From Anaerococcus sp. AGMB09787 (GTDB lineage Bacteria; Bacillota; Clostridia; Tissierellales; Peptoniphilaceae), in assembly GCF_022808955.1 (NCBI RefSeq), contig NZ_JAKZEY010000001.1:124001-188000 (forward strand): DNA of 64,000 bases, in the 5' to 3' direction. Shown piece after piece: positions 42,527 through 52,534 of this stretch (its first letter is position 1; each line of letters begins with the position of its first letter). The notes beneath the pieces were generated by a model that worked only from the letters and a program-made list of their open reading frames with translations, did no database searches and was not told the DNA's origin. The position numbers were made by a program, and so were the translations under genes.

Positions 42527-44404
42527 ATGATTGAGACAAGAATTAAGGAAATATTTGATTTTCTAACAAGTGACTATGGCTTTCATACATCACAAGAAAT
42601 TGGAGATAATTTAGAACTTAGTTCAAAGACCATTCAAAAAGAAATAGGGATTTTAAATTCCTACATAAAAGATAAGGGGGCGATAGTAAAATCAGAAACA
42701 GGAAAAGGTTATATATTTAAGATATACGATGAGGATATGTTCAAAGAATTCCTGAAACACGACTGGTTCAAATACGCATATTTTCATCAAGAAAATCCTA
42801 ATAAAGAATTTAGAATAGAGAGTATATTAAAACTCCTTCTGTTTTCTAATTCTTATATTAAGCAACAAGAATTAGCGGATATGTTTTATGTTTCACTTTC
42901 TCAAATCAATAAAGATATAAAAAAAGTAAGAAAGCTTCTAAGTGAATATAATATAAAACTTATTAGTAAACCCTACTATGGAATGAAAATATCTGGTGAT
43001 GAGAAAGCCATAAGACTTGCAATAAGAAATGAAATAGGAGAAGACGCAGAGATTTTTGCTAAGGATGAGGATGAGGACCTTTTTTATAAGATACAAGATA
43101 TAATTTCTAATATAAAATTTCCAGAATCCTATTATCTACCCTATGTTAACTTCAAAAACCTAGTAATCCATATTTATATATCCATACTTAGAATAAGAGA
43201 TGGTAAATTTATTAAAATATCCGAGGATATATCAAATAGGATAATAACTTATGATGAATTTAATATAGCAAAAATTGTGGTAGATGAATTAAGTAAAAAT
43301 ATTGATGTAGAATTTCCTAGAGATGAAATTCTCTACTTAACAATGCATTTGATTACAAAAAATGCCGTAACCAACTATGAGAAAGTTTCTCCTGAAGTAT
43401 CATCTCTAGCTCAAAAAATGATTGATGAAGTCTACAAGGTTACAAAATATGATTTTAGGTCTAACATTGATTTGTTTTTTGCCCTATCCTTGCATTTGGG
43501 TCCCTTGATTGAGAGGCTGCGTTATGGCATGCCAATGAAAAATCCGATTATGGATGATATCAAAAACAATCAAATAGCCTTTATGTTGGCAACAATAGCA
43601 AGTAGACCTTTAACTAAGATTTACAAATCCAACCTTCCAGATGATGAAATTGGCTACCTAGCCCTTCATTTTGCATCAGCTATGGAAAGTCCACTAAATG
43701 AAAAGAGGAACATCCTAGTAGTATGCGGCTCTGGCAATTCCTCAGCTCAAATAATGAAGACCCAGATAGAAAAAAAGTATAAAGATCAAATCAACAAACT
43801 AACCCTCATTGATTTAAATAATATCGATAAGGTAGACCTTGATAGCTTTGACTTTATTGTGTCATCTGTTGACATAAAAGCTAATACAAGTACAGCTATC
43901 GTCTATGTAGATGTAATATTTAAACAAAGAGACTTCGACAACATTGATAGTATTATTAATGAAAATGCTAGGAGAGAAATTGATAAAATATTTGAAAATT
44001 CTATCTTTATCAAAGACTGTAATTTAGAAAACAAAGAAAAGACTTTAGAATTCATAGCAGAAATAGCATCGAGCAAAGCCAACTTGGATGCTGGAGAAAT
44101 ACTAAAACAATTTAGAGAAAGAGAAAAAATGTCCTTTACAGCCTATAACAACGTGGCTTTACCACATATCCTAAACAATGTAGATACGGACAGCTTTTCA
44201 ATAGTATTAATTCCTAAAAATCCTATAGACTGGCAAGCCGAAAAGGTAAGCTTGATCTACTCCTTATTTGTAGGAGATGAAATTGGAGAAATGAATGCTT
44301 ATTATGAAAAATTAGGAGAATTCTTAAATAAAGATAGTCAAGTAGAAAAAGCTAAAAAATCAAAAAATATAGAAGAGTTTAAGAGAATATTTTTGGGAGG
44401 ATAA
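42527..44404 (+). CDS. PRD-containing PTS-regulated transcriptional activator (LicR/MtlR type)
   Basis: A 625-aa regulator. Order: N-terminal helix-turn-helix (about 1-60, ELSSKTIQKEIGIL), second HTH (about 85-150), PRD1 (about 185-280, with a His in FKNLVIHIYISIL), PRD2 (about 295-395, SLHLGPLIERL), an EIIB-like domain (about 400-490, ILVVCGSGNSSAQIM with a Cys) and an EIIA type 2 domain (about 495-620, VALPHILN with a His). Such proteins are activated or inhibited by PTS phosphorylation. It stands at the head of the cellobiose genes, four bases before EIIA, and almost certainly controls them. Confidence 0.88.
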   Translation: MIETRIKEIFDFLTSDYGFHTSQEIGDNLELSSKTIQKEIGILNSYIKDKGAIVKSETGKGYIFKIYDEDMFKEFLKHDWFKYAYFHQENPNKEFRIESILKLLLFSNSYIKQQELADMFYVSLSQINKDIKKVRKLLSEYNIKLISKPYYGMKISGDEKAIRLAIRNEIGEDAEIFAKDEDEDLFYKIQDIISNIKFPESYYLPYVNFKNLVIHIYISILRIRDGKFIKISEDISNRIITYDEFNIAKIVVDELSKNIDVEFPRDEILYLTMHLITKNAVTNYEKVSPEVSSLAQKMIDEVYKVTKYDFRSNIDLFFALSLHLGPLIERLRYGMPMKNPIMDDIKNNQIAFMLATIASRPLTKIYKSNLPDDEIGYLALHFASAMESPLNEKRNILVVCGSGNSSAQIMKTQIEKKYKDQINKLTLIDLNNIDKVDLDSFDFIVSSVDIKANTSTAIVYVDVIFKQRDFDNIDSIINENARREIDKIFENSIFIKDCNLENKEKTLEFIAEIASSKANLDAGEILKQFREREKMSFTAYNNVALPHILNNVDTDSFSIVLIPKNPIDWQAEKVSLIYSLFVGDEIGEMNAYYEKLGEFLNKDSQVEKAKKSKNIEEFKRIFLGG

Positions 44405-44408
44405 GAAG

Positions 44409-44738
44409 ATGGATAGTGAAAAACTATATGAAATTGCTTTTCAGATAATAGTTCATGCTGGAGAATCCAGAAGTCTATCAAGTGAAGCAATGGATAAGGC
44501 TGAAAAATATGATTTTGAAGGAGCTAAGGAATCTTTAGATAAGGCAAATGAAGAATTCTTAGCTTGCCATCAAATTCAAACAGATTTACTAACAGCAGAA
44601 GCTAATAGAGAAAAGAATGAAATAAATATAATCCTAATTCACGCCCAAGATCACCTAACAATGGCTATAACAGCAATGGAAAATGCTAAGAGATTTATGA
44701 ACTTATATGAGAAATTAAGTAAGATGGAGGGAAAGTAA
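44409..44738 (+). CDS. PTS system lactose/cellobiose-type EIIA component
   Basis: A 109-aa all-helical EIIA of the lactose/cellobiose class. It starts LYEIAFQIIVHAGESRSLS and carries the phosphorylated His in LIHAQDHLTMAITAMENA at about residue 80, as in CelC/ChbA. Trimerising helices fit its length. It begins four bases after the regulator stop and overlaps the EIIB start by one base (TAATG). It passes phosphate from HPr to the EIIB encoded next. Confidence 0.92.
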   Translation: MDSEKLYEIAFQIIVHAGESRSLSSEAMDKAEKYDFEGAKESLDKANEEFLACHQIQTDLLTAEANREKNEINIILIHAQDHLTMAITAMENAKRFMNLYEKLSKMEGK

Positions 44739-45052
44739 TGAGAAAAGTTATTTTAATATGTAATGCAGGAATGTCAAGTTCCTTGATGGCTAAAAAAGTA
44801 AGTGAAAGTTTAGAAAAAGAAGGAATTGATATCAAGGTTGATGCAACAACAAGTGGAAATAGCGAAAATATTTTTACTTCTGATACTTATGAAATGATAT
44901 TAGTTAGCCCCCAAATAAGGATGTTGTATGATGACTATAAAAAAAGAGCAGATGAAACAGGTAAAAAGATAGCTCAAATACCATTTAATGCTTATGCGCC
45001 AACACCTATGGGAGTTAAGAATATGCAGGATATAATAACTGAAAATATTTAA
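44738..45052 (+). CDS. PTS system cellobiose-type EIIB component
   Basis: A 104-aa EIIB. The active-site cysteine is near the N-terminus in VILICNAGMSSSLMAKKV (about residue 8), the typical CxAGMSTS motif. MILVSPQIRMLYDDYK completes the fold. It overlaps EIIA by one base and is followed by a GH1 gene, with EIIC coming only after that, an order that differs from the common A-B-C. Confidence 0.92.
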   Translation: MRKVILICNAGMSSSLMAKKVSESLEKEGIDIKVDATTSGNSENIFTSDTYEMILVSPQIRMLYDDYKKRADETGKKIAQIPFNAYAPTPMGVKNMQDIITENI

Positions 45053-45065
45053 TTAGGATATATAA

Positions 45066-46421
45066 ATGAATAAGAAATTTATGTGGGGAAATTCAACATC
45101 TTCAATGCAAACTGAAGGTGGATACAATATTGATGGTAAAGGAAAATCTGTTTATGATATAAGAGAGGCCACTGAAAATACAAGTGATTGGAAGGTGGCT
45201 ATTGATGAATATAACAGATACCAAGAAGATATAGAATTAATGAAAGAAATGGGAGTAAATGCCTATAGATTTCAAGTATCATGGTCAAGAGTTTTGTCAG
45301 ATGGATTTGGTAAAATAAATGAAAAGGGATTACAATTTTATGATAGGTTGATAAATTGTTTAATAGAGAATCACATAGAGCCTATTATTTGTTTATACCA
45401 TTTTGATATGCCGTTAAAACTTAGTGAAGAATATAACGGATTTTCATCAAAAGAAGTGGTGGATTATTTCTTTAAATTTGCAAAAATTGTAATTGATAGA
45501 TATCATGAGAAAGTTAAATATTGGATAACTTTCAATGAACATAACTTATATTCTACAACTGGTGCTTTTCTTATAGCTAGAAGTAATAAAGAGGAAAATT
45601 TAACCAATTTATATCAAATACAATTCAATACTTTTCTTGCTCATGCAAAGGTAGAAAAATATATACACGAAAAATATGAAGATCTTAAAATTGGTGGAAT
45701 GTTAGCCTACTCTACTTTTTATCCAAGTTCTTCAAAACCAGAGGACACTTATTTAAGAAATATTTACGATGATTTTTCAAATAAATTGTATTTAGATATT
45801 TTTAATGGCAAGGGATATTTAAAAACATTCGATAAATACTTAGAAAATCGTGAAGTAATTTTAGATAAGTCAGACGATGAAATAGAGTTGATAAACGGAA
45901 TGAAAAGTGACTTCATTGCTTTTTCTTACTATCAATCTCAAACTATAAAATATATGGGACATGATTATGATCCTTTTGACACTTCATCTATGGTTGATAA
46001 TCAATATCTTGATAGAAGTGAGTGGAATTGGGAAATTGATCCTGATGGTCTATTAATATCTATGCTTGATATATATAATAGATGCAACCTTCCTTTATTT
46101 ATTTTTGAAAATGGAATTGGTATTAGAGAAGAATACAAGGAAGGTGAGCTGATAGAGGATGATTTAAGAATTAGTTACCACAAATCTCATATAGAAGCTA
46201 TGCTAAAGGCTATGGATATGGGAGTAGAGTGCATAGGATATTTAGGATGGGGACTCATTGATATATTATCTTCATCTGGAAATATGGAAAAGAGATATGG
46301 CACTGTGTATGTAAATAGGGGAAACCATGATTTGAGAGATCTAAAGAGGATAAAAAAGAAAAGCTTTAATTATATAAAGCAAGTATATGAATCTAACGGA
46401 AAGGACCTAGAAATAAGATGA
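45066..46421 (+). CDS. GH1 6-phospho-beta-glucosidase
   Basis: A 451-aa GH1 enzyme. N-terminal MWGNSTSSMQTEGGYNIDGKG, acid/base Glu in ITFNEHNLYS, nucleophile Glu in FIFENGIGIREE. The phosphate-binding signature GNMEKRYG (Lys and Tyr) points to 6-phospho-glycosides. Asparagine-preceding Ile in the usual FNEIN is His here (FNEHN). It splits the phosphorylated disaccharide delivered by the PTS. The stop overlaps the EIIC start by four bases. TTA and AGA codons are frequent, as in the RpiR-PTS region. Confidence 0.88.
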   Translation: MNKKFMWGNSTSSMQTEGGYNIDGKGKSVYDIREATENTSDWKVAIDEYNRYQEDIELMKEMGVNAYRFQVSWSRVLSDGFGKINEKGLQFYDRLINCLIENHIEPIICLYHFDMPLKLSEEYNGFSSKEVVDYFFKFAKIVIDRYHEKVKYWITFNEHNLYSTTGAFLIARSNKEENLTNLYQIQFNTFLAHAKVEKYIHEKYEDLKIGGMLAYSTFYPSSSKPEDTYLRNIYDDFSNKLYLDIFNGKGYLKTFDKYLENREVILDKSDDEIELINGMKSDFIAFSYYQSQTIKYMGHDYDPFDTSSMVDNQYLDRSEWNWEIDPDGLLISMLDIYNRCNLPLFIFENGIGIREEYKEGELIEDDLRISYHKSHIEAMLKAMDMGVECIGYLGWGLIDILSSSGNMEKRYGTVYVNRGNHDLRDLKRIKKKSFNYIKQVYESNGKDLEIR

Positions 46422-47728
46422 CAAATACAAAATCAAAATCATTTACTGATAAATTTACAGAAATATCAATGAGGTTTGGTTCTCAAGTTCATTTGAGATC
46501 ACTAAGAGATGCTTTTGCTATAATGCTACCTTTGTTTATTTTAGCAGGAATCGCAGTTTTGGTAAACTCAGTTATTTTACCTAAAATTTTAAATGAAGCA
46601 CAAATACAAGTAGCTCAGTATTGGGCTATATCAATTCAAAATGCAACGTTAAATATGTCTGGATTACTAATTTGTGGTTTGGTAGGATACACTTTGTCTA
46701 CAAATAAGAATTTTGAACATAAGATTGCTGCTTCTATGATTTCTATTGCTGCACTTATAGTTATGATGCCGCAAGTAATAGATGTAACAGGAATAAATCA
46801 AGAAAACATTCAAGCTTCTGGATTATTGTCCTATACAAACTTAGGAACTACAGGAATGTTCGGTGGGATTATAATAGGACTTTTGGCAACAGAAGTATTC
46901 ATAAGGTTATCTAATACTAAGCAACTTAAGATAAATATAGGAGGAGATGTTCCACCAGCCGTAAATAACTCATTCAATAACTTAATACCTTCTATATTAA
47001 CTCTACTTATATTTTCTTTGGTATCTTTTGCTTTATTTGCCCTATTTGATAAGGATTTAATTACTTTAATAGCAACAATTATCCAAGAGCCATTAAGAAA
47101 AATAAATACTTCTCTTTTAGGTACACTACTTATATATAGTACCGGTAATTTCTTGTTCACCCTTGGAATCCACCAAACAGTAGTTAATGGTACAATACTT
47201 GATCCTTTACTTTTAGTAAATATGAATGAAAATATGGCGGCTGCAAGTAGCGGTCAAGAGATACCACACATTATCAATGGAACATTTGTACCTACTTTTG
47301 GAATGATAGGTGGAACAGGATCAACTATATGCTTATTAATTGCTTTATTTATCTTTTTTAGAAAAAATAAACAATATAGACAAATAGCAGGGCTTTCTGT
47401 TTTACCAGGAATATTCAATATAAATGAACCTGTAATATTTGGTTTCCCAATTGTATTTAACTTACCTATGATGATTCCGTTTGTATTAACACCAGTTATG
47501 GGAATTGTAATAGCTTATATAGCGACTGCAATAGGGTTTATTAACAAGGTAACCGTTATGGTTCCTTGGACAACGCCACCTTTATTAAATGCTTATCTAG
47601 CTACTGGAGCTGATATAAGAGCGGTATTAGTTCAGCTAGTAATAATAATTTTGGGAGTATTGTTGTACTTACCATTTATAAAGATAAGTGCAAAAGCTCT
47701 TGAAAAACAAGCGAAAATAGATGCTTAA
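46418..47728 (+). CDS. PTS system cellobiose-type EIIC component
   Basis: A 436-aa sugar channel with about ten hydrophobic helices. It starts VHLRSLRDAFAIMLPLFILAG, the standard start of CelB/ChbC, and has the GSGATICL-like GGTGSTICLLIAL, the active-site INEPVIFGFPIVFNLPMM and a C-terminal PWTTPPLLNAYLATG. Start at 46418 overlaps the preceding GH1 gene (ATGA). Followed by a strong terminator that separates it from the second GH1 gene. Confidence 0.92.
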   Translation: MTNTKSKSFTDKFTEISMRFGSQVHLRSLRDAFAIMLPLFILAGIAVLVNSVILPKILNEAQIQVAQYWAISIQNATLNMSGLLICGLVGYTLSTNKNFEHKIAASMISIAALIVMMPQVIDVTGINQENIQASGLLSYTNLGTTGMFGGIIIGLLATEVFIRLSNTKQLKINIGGDVPPAVNNSFNNLIPSILTLLIFSLVSFALFALFDKDLITLIATIIQEPLRKINTSLLGTLLIYSTGNFLFTLGIHQTVVNGTILDPLLLVNMNENMAAASSGQEIPHIINGTFVPTFGMIGGTGSTICLLIALFIFFRKNKQYRQIAGLSVLPGIFNINEPVIFGFPIVFNLPMMIPFVLTPVMGIVIAYIATAIGFINKVTVMVPWTTPPLLNAYLATGADIRAVLVQLVIIILGVLLYLPFIKISAKALEKQAKIDA

Positions 47729-47737
47729 TTAATTTTG

Positions 47738-47790
47738 AAAGTTAAATTCTAATAACTTCAATAGCGTGACTGTTAGAATTTAACTTTTTA
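47738..47790 (+). terminator. Strong hairpin between EIIC and second GH1 gene
   Basis: AAAGTTAAATTCTAA (47738-47752) pairs perfectly with TTAGAATTTAACTTT (47773-47787) over a 20-base loop, followed by T residues. Nothing resembling a BglG-type antiterminator site overlaps it. Downstream is a GGAGG site for the next gene. Confidence 0.8.
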
Positions 47791-47799
47791 TTTATTTAG

Positions 47800-49230
<1,431 letters not shown>

Positions 49231-49269
49231 TATCGGACCAAGGCTAAAATTTAAATAATTATTATTGAA

Positions 49270-49312
49270 ATAACTCTGAGGTTTAATTGTCTTTGCCTCG
49301 GGGCTATTTTTC
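49270..49312 (+). terminator. Terminator after bglA
   Basis: ATAACTCTGAGG (49270-49281) pairs with CCTCGGGGCTAT (49296-49307) with one mismatch and two wobbles, then TTTTT. Confidence 0.75.
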
Positions 49313-49370
49313 CTTGCAGATTTTTTAATTTAAGTAGATTGGATAGTATAGAAAGTTTGGGAAGGTTTGA

Positions 49371-50194
49371 GTGAAGGTTTTTAGGAATTTGTCTAGTACT
49401 GTTGATATGACTGAGGGGGATGTTGGGGGGGGATCTTCATAACTTTTGTAAATTCTATTATTATCGGTCTTGCTCTTGGATCTGGGATTGTTTTTTCTGG
49501 GTTTTATGGGGTAAAGGATAGAGATAGTCTTATAAAGCCGATTTATGAGTTTTTTCTAATAGGTCTTGTAAGTTTGACCGTATCTCTTGGTGGCTTTATT
49601 TTGACGGATGAAATTCTTAGAATTATGGCTTTACCTAGTGGAATTTTTGATGATGCAGATCTTTATACTAAGCCGATTTTTGAGGCCTTTGCCGTTGCTG
49701 TGAAGATTGATACTATCGCCTATGTACCGGCCCAGGATTTTGGTAATGCCTTTTCTACTTTTATTATCCAAGATTATGGGGCGAAGAAGTTTGCTAGGAT
49801 CAATGGTGGAATAAGGAAGGCCTTCAAGTATGTAACTTTTATCTGCCTTCCGATATCTCTTTTGGTTTTTGCCTTTGCGCCAAGTCTGATGGGACTTTTC
49901 GTAGAGGCTAATGCCCTTGATGTTATTAATATGGGGACTTCATATCTAAGAATAGAGGGGGCCTTTTATGTCCTAATTGGCTTCTTGTTTTTGTTTTATG
50001 GACTTTATAGGGGCCTTGGGAGGCCATCTATCTCCATTGTCTTGACCATTATTAGTCTTGGGACTAGGGTTCTTTTGTCCTATGGCCTTGCTCCAAGGAT
50101 TGGGGTTCTTGCCATCTGGACTTCTATTCCAATTGGTTGGCTTTTGGCTGATATAGTGGGGCTCTTCCTTATGAAGAAGTTTAGTCCAAGATAA
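49371..50194 (+). pseudogene. MATE family transporter, broken
   Basis: Parts of a MATE efflux protein in more than one frame. The first frame (from 49371) gives FRNLSSTVDMTEGDVGG and stops; after a run of eight G (49425-49432) another frame gives VNSIIIGLALGSGIVFSGFY and continues to 50194. Within it, ALPSGIFDDADLY (end of helix 3 region) joins directly to AFAVAVKIDTIAYVPAQDFG, which in intact MATE proteins lies about 150 residues later, so an internal deletion is also present. The N-terminal helix is incomplete. Helices from TIRIEGAFYVLIGFL-like to the end look intact. No ribosome site is seen. The last 14 bases overlap the convergent HAD gene. Confidence 0.78.
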
Positions 50195-50981
50195 ATTTTT
50201 CTAAATAGTAGGCTATGCCGTCCTCATCGTTCGATAGGGTGATGTAGTCTGCTATTTTTTTGATTGGTTCTATTGCATTTCCCATAGCTACTCCTGTACC
50301 TGCCATTTCAATCATAGAGGCATCGTTCATTTCGTCTCCGAAAGCTATTATGTTTTCTGGTGCGATGGATAAGTGCTCAGCTATTTCTATAAGGCTCTTG
50401 CCCTTGCTGAGGCCCTTGGGCATGACTTCATAATAGAACCTTGATGATTTGACTTGTTCTGTTATGTCACCGAATTTATGGTAAATTTTCTGAGCGACTT
50501 GGTCAATTTTGTCAGGGTCCTTGGCAAAGAGGAATTTGTTTGGAGCAAAGTCCAAGATTTTAGCTAGATCTTCTTCAACTACTAGGTTAAGGCCTAGGTA
50601 TCTGGCTTCTTCTACTGCGTACTCTCCTGCTTTTCTAGTGTAAATATTATCCATGTGGGGGATCATGATTTCTATATCTAGGTCCTTGGTAAAGTCGATT
50701 ATTTCTAGGGCAAGGTCCCTATCTAAGCTATGGGAGACTAGGGTTTTCTTGCTCTTGTAGTCGGTAATCATTCCTCCGTTGAAGTTTGATAGGAGACCTC
50801 CATATTTTTCAAATTCTAGGTCATTGGCAAGGTCTATGACTCCTGCTGTAGGTCTACCAGAAACTATGGCGACCTTGTGGCCTTCTTTCATAGCTTGTAT
50901 AAGACTGTCTTTAGTTCTATGGGTAATTTCTTTCTTGGTGTTGATGAGGGTTCCGTCAACGTCTAATCCTATAAGTTTCAT
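50181..50981 (-). CDS. Cof-type HAD-superfamily phosphatase
   Basis: A 266-aa HAD hydrolase, class IIB (Cof/YidA). Motif I is GLDVDGTLINTK, motif II VAIVSGRPTAG, the Lys motif MPKGLSKGKSL and motif IV IIAFGDEMNDASMI. It dephosphorylates sugar phosphates or similar cytosolic metabolites. The ATG directly abuts the stop of the upstream paralogue (TAAATG), so it is translationally linked. About 40% alike by eye to its neighbour, suggesting an old tandem duplication. Confidence 0.9.
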   Translation of the reverse strand: MKLIGLDVDGTLINTKKEITHRTKDSLIQAMKEGHKVAIVSGRPTAGVIDLANDLEFEKYGGLLSNFNGGMITDYKSKKTLVSHSLDRDLALEIIDFTKDLDIEIMIPHMDNIYTRKAGEYAVEEARYLGLNLVVEEDLAKILDFAPNKFLFAKDPDKIDQVAQKIYHKFGDITEQVKSSRFYYEVMPKGLSKGKSLIEIAEHLSIAPENIIAFGDEMNDASMIEMAGTGVAMGNAIEPIKKIADYITLSNDEDGIAYYLEKFILD

Positions 50982-51788
50982 TTATTGTCCTATAATTTTT
51001 TCTCTTATATAGTGGGCTATTCCATCTTGGTCGTTGGTAAGGGTGATGTTATCTGCGACTTCCTTGATAATTTCACTGGCATTACCCATGGCGATCCCTC
51101 TACCTGCTGCCTTTATCATTTCTATGTCGTTTATTTCATCACCGAAGGCTATGGTGTCCTCGTGGTCTATCCCGTAGTAATCTGCGATCTCTAGGAGGGA
51201 CCTACCCTTGTTTATCCCCTTTGGCATGATGTCTAGGAATTGGGGCATGGACCTTATTGGATTTACTAGGTCTTTATATTTGTCGATGAAGATTTTGGAC
51301 TGAGTTTCCATGATGTGAGGGGCCTTGGAAAAGAGGATCTTGTTAACACCAAAGTCTATGGACTTACTAAGGTCTGGCACAAGTTCGACTTCCATCTTGT
51401 TCTTTTTTCTAAGGAAATCTAGGGAGTAGGTGTCTTCCTTTTCTACCAAGATTTTCCCGTCCTTATTTATTATTAGGTCAAGACCCAAGTCCTTGCCATA
51501 ATCTATCATCTCTTGGGCCAGGTCCCTATCCAAGTAGTGGTTGATGATTGATTTTTTATTTTTCATATCGTAGACGTTGGCGCCGTTGGATGATGAGATT
51601 AGCCCACCAAGTTTGTCAAAGTCGAGTGCTTTGCCTATATGCTTGCAGGCGTGGTAGTCCCTTCCGCTAATAATTACGACCTTGCAATCTTGCTTTCTTG
51701 CATCAATCAAGGCTTCCTTGGTGGAGTCTGTCAATTCATTTTTGCTATTTAAAAGTGTACCGTCTAGGTCAACTGCTATTAATTTCAT
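50982..51788 (-). CDS. Cof-type HAD-superfamily phosphatase, paralogue
   Basis: A 268-aa member of the same family. Motif I is AVDLDGTLLNSK, motif II VVIISGRDYHA, the Lys motif MPKGINKGRSLLEI and motif IV TIAFGDEINDIEMIKAAGRG. Its cap domain differs from that of its neighbour (KHIGKALDFDKLGGLISS is similar, the middle is not), so the substrates may differ. First gene of the pair, AAGGAAACT before the ATG. Preceded by the terminator of the EIIA-Glc gene. Confidence 0.9.
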   Translation of the reverse strand: MKLIAVDLDGTLLNSKNELTDSTKEALIDARKQDCKVVIISGRDYHACKHIGKALDFDKLGGLISSSNGANVYDMKNKKSIINHYLDRDLAQEMIDYGKDLGLDLIINKDGKILVEKEDTYSLDFLRKKNKMEVELVPDLSKSIDFGVNKILFSKAPHIMETQSKIFIDKYKDLVNPIRSMPQFLDIMPKGINKGRSLLEIADYYGIDHEDTIAFGDEINDIEMIKAAGRGIAMGNASEIIKEVADNITLTNDQDGIAHYIREKIIGQ

Positions 51789-51811
51789 AGTTTCCTTTGT
51801 TTATATAAATA

Positions 51812-51840
51812 TTATAAAAACCAGGAGTCAACCTGGTTTA
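51812..51840 (-). terminator. Terminator of the EIIA-Glc gene (minus strand)
   Basis: AAACCAGG (51818-51825) and CCTGGTTT (51832-51839) form a perfect 8-bp stem; on the minus strand it is followed by TTATAATATTT. Confidence 0.65.
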
Positions 51841-51843
51841 AAT

Positions 51844-52380
51844 TTAATTAGATGAAACCTTCAAGAGGTCTTCTTGGTGGCTTATTGGTCCGAATTTTAC
51901 AGCTTCTATATCTAGACCATCTGTATTGGTTATTATAACTGGTGATTGGGTTTCCTTGCCTGAATTTTTGATATCATCAATATTAAATTCGATAAGGAGG
52001 TCCCCCTTCTTGACTGGACTATTGATAGTAGTCTTGCTTGTGAAAGGCTTGCCTTGAAGCTCAACTGTATCTAGGCCTATGTGGATTAAAATCTCAAGAC
52101 CAGAATCAGATGTAATACCAATAGCATGTCCTGTTTCAGCTATCATTGATACCTTGCCATCTACTGGAGCAAATACCTTGCCAAGACTTGGAATGATCAT
52201 AACTCCCTTGCCCACAATCTCTTGGGCAAATACTCCATCAGCACATTCCTTTATATCCCTTACTTCACCATCTATAGGTGCCACGATTGTTTCTTCTATA
52301 TGTCTTTCTGTTTCGACTACTTGGTTTTCTTCGTCCTTTGATCCAGAAAAAGCATTCTTAACTTTATCAAATATTGACAT
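51844..52380 (-). CDS. crr: PTS glucose-type EIIA component
   Basis: A 178-aa EIIA-Glc protein. After a short acidic and basic N-terminal tail, the beta-barrel domain (about 30-165) has ETIVAPIDGEV, EIVGKGVMIIPSLGKVFAPV, HAIGITSDSGLEILIHIG with the active His and LDTVELQGKPFTSK. It accepts phosphate from HPr and can serve glucose-type EIIBC proteins, none of which is in the window. In Gram-positives a free EIIA of this class is usually shared by several permeases. An AGGAGG site precedes the ATG; it is monocistronic. Confidence 0.92.
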   Translation of the reverse strand: MSIFDKVKNAFSGSKDEENQVVETERHIEETIVAPIDGEVRDIKECADGVFAQEIVGKGVMIIPSLGKVFAPVDGKVSMIAETGHAIGITSDSGLEILIHIGLDTVELQGKPFTSKTTINSPVKKGDLLIEFNIDDIKNSGKETQSPVIITNTDGLDIEAVKFGPISHQEDLLKVSSN

Positions 52381-52464
52381 AATACCTCCTACACTTTATC
52401 TTTACTTATATTTAAACTATACCCTTTTTGGGACAAGTCCTAGCTAAGGAAAAGATTAATAGTC

Positions 52465-52504
52465 GTAACATATGTTACAGACTAAAGCTTATTATTTTTA
52501 TAAA
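52465..52504 (+). promoter_or_regulatory. hcp promoter with CRP/FNR-type palindrome
   Basis: GTAACATATGTTAC (52465-52478) is a perfect 14-bp palindrome. A -10-like TATAAA lies at 52499-52504, placing the palindrome about 40 bases before the likely start of transcription, the position where CRP/FNR proteins contact polymerase as activators. A CRP/FNR-family gene follows hcp, and its product is the natural candidate for binding here. The match is seen; the binding is inferred. Confidence 0.6.
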
Positions 52505-52534
52505 ATAAAGGAAAGAAAAGAAAAGGAGTAAATA

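Noticed and set aside
47738-47790. LicT/BglG-type antiterminator target before bglA
   Set aside because: The hairpin is a plain strong terminator; no conserved antiterminator RNA sequence overlaps it, and the local regulator is of the DNA-binding PRD type.
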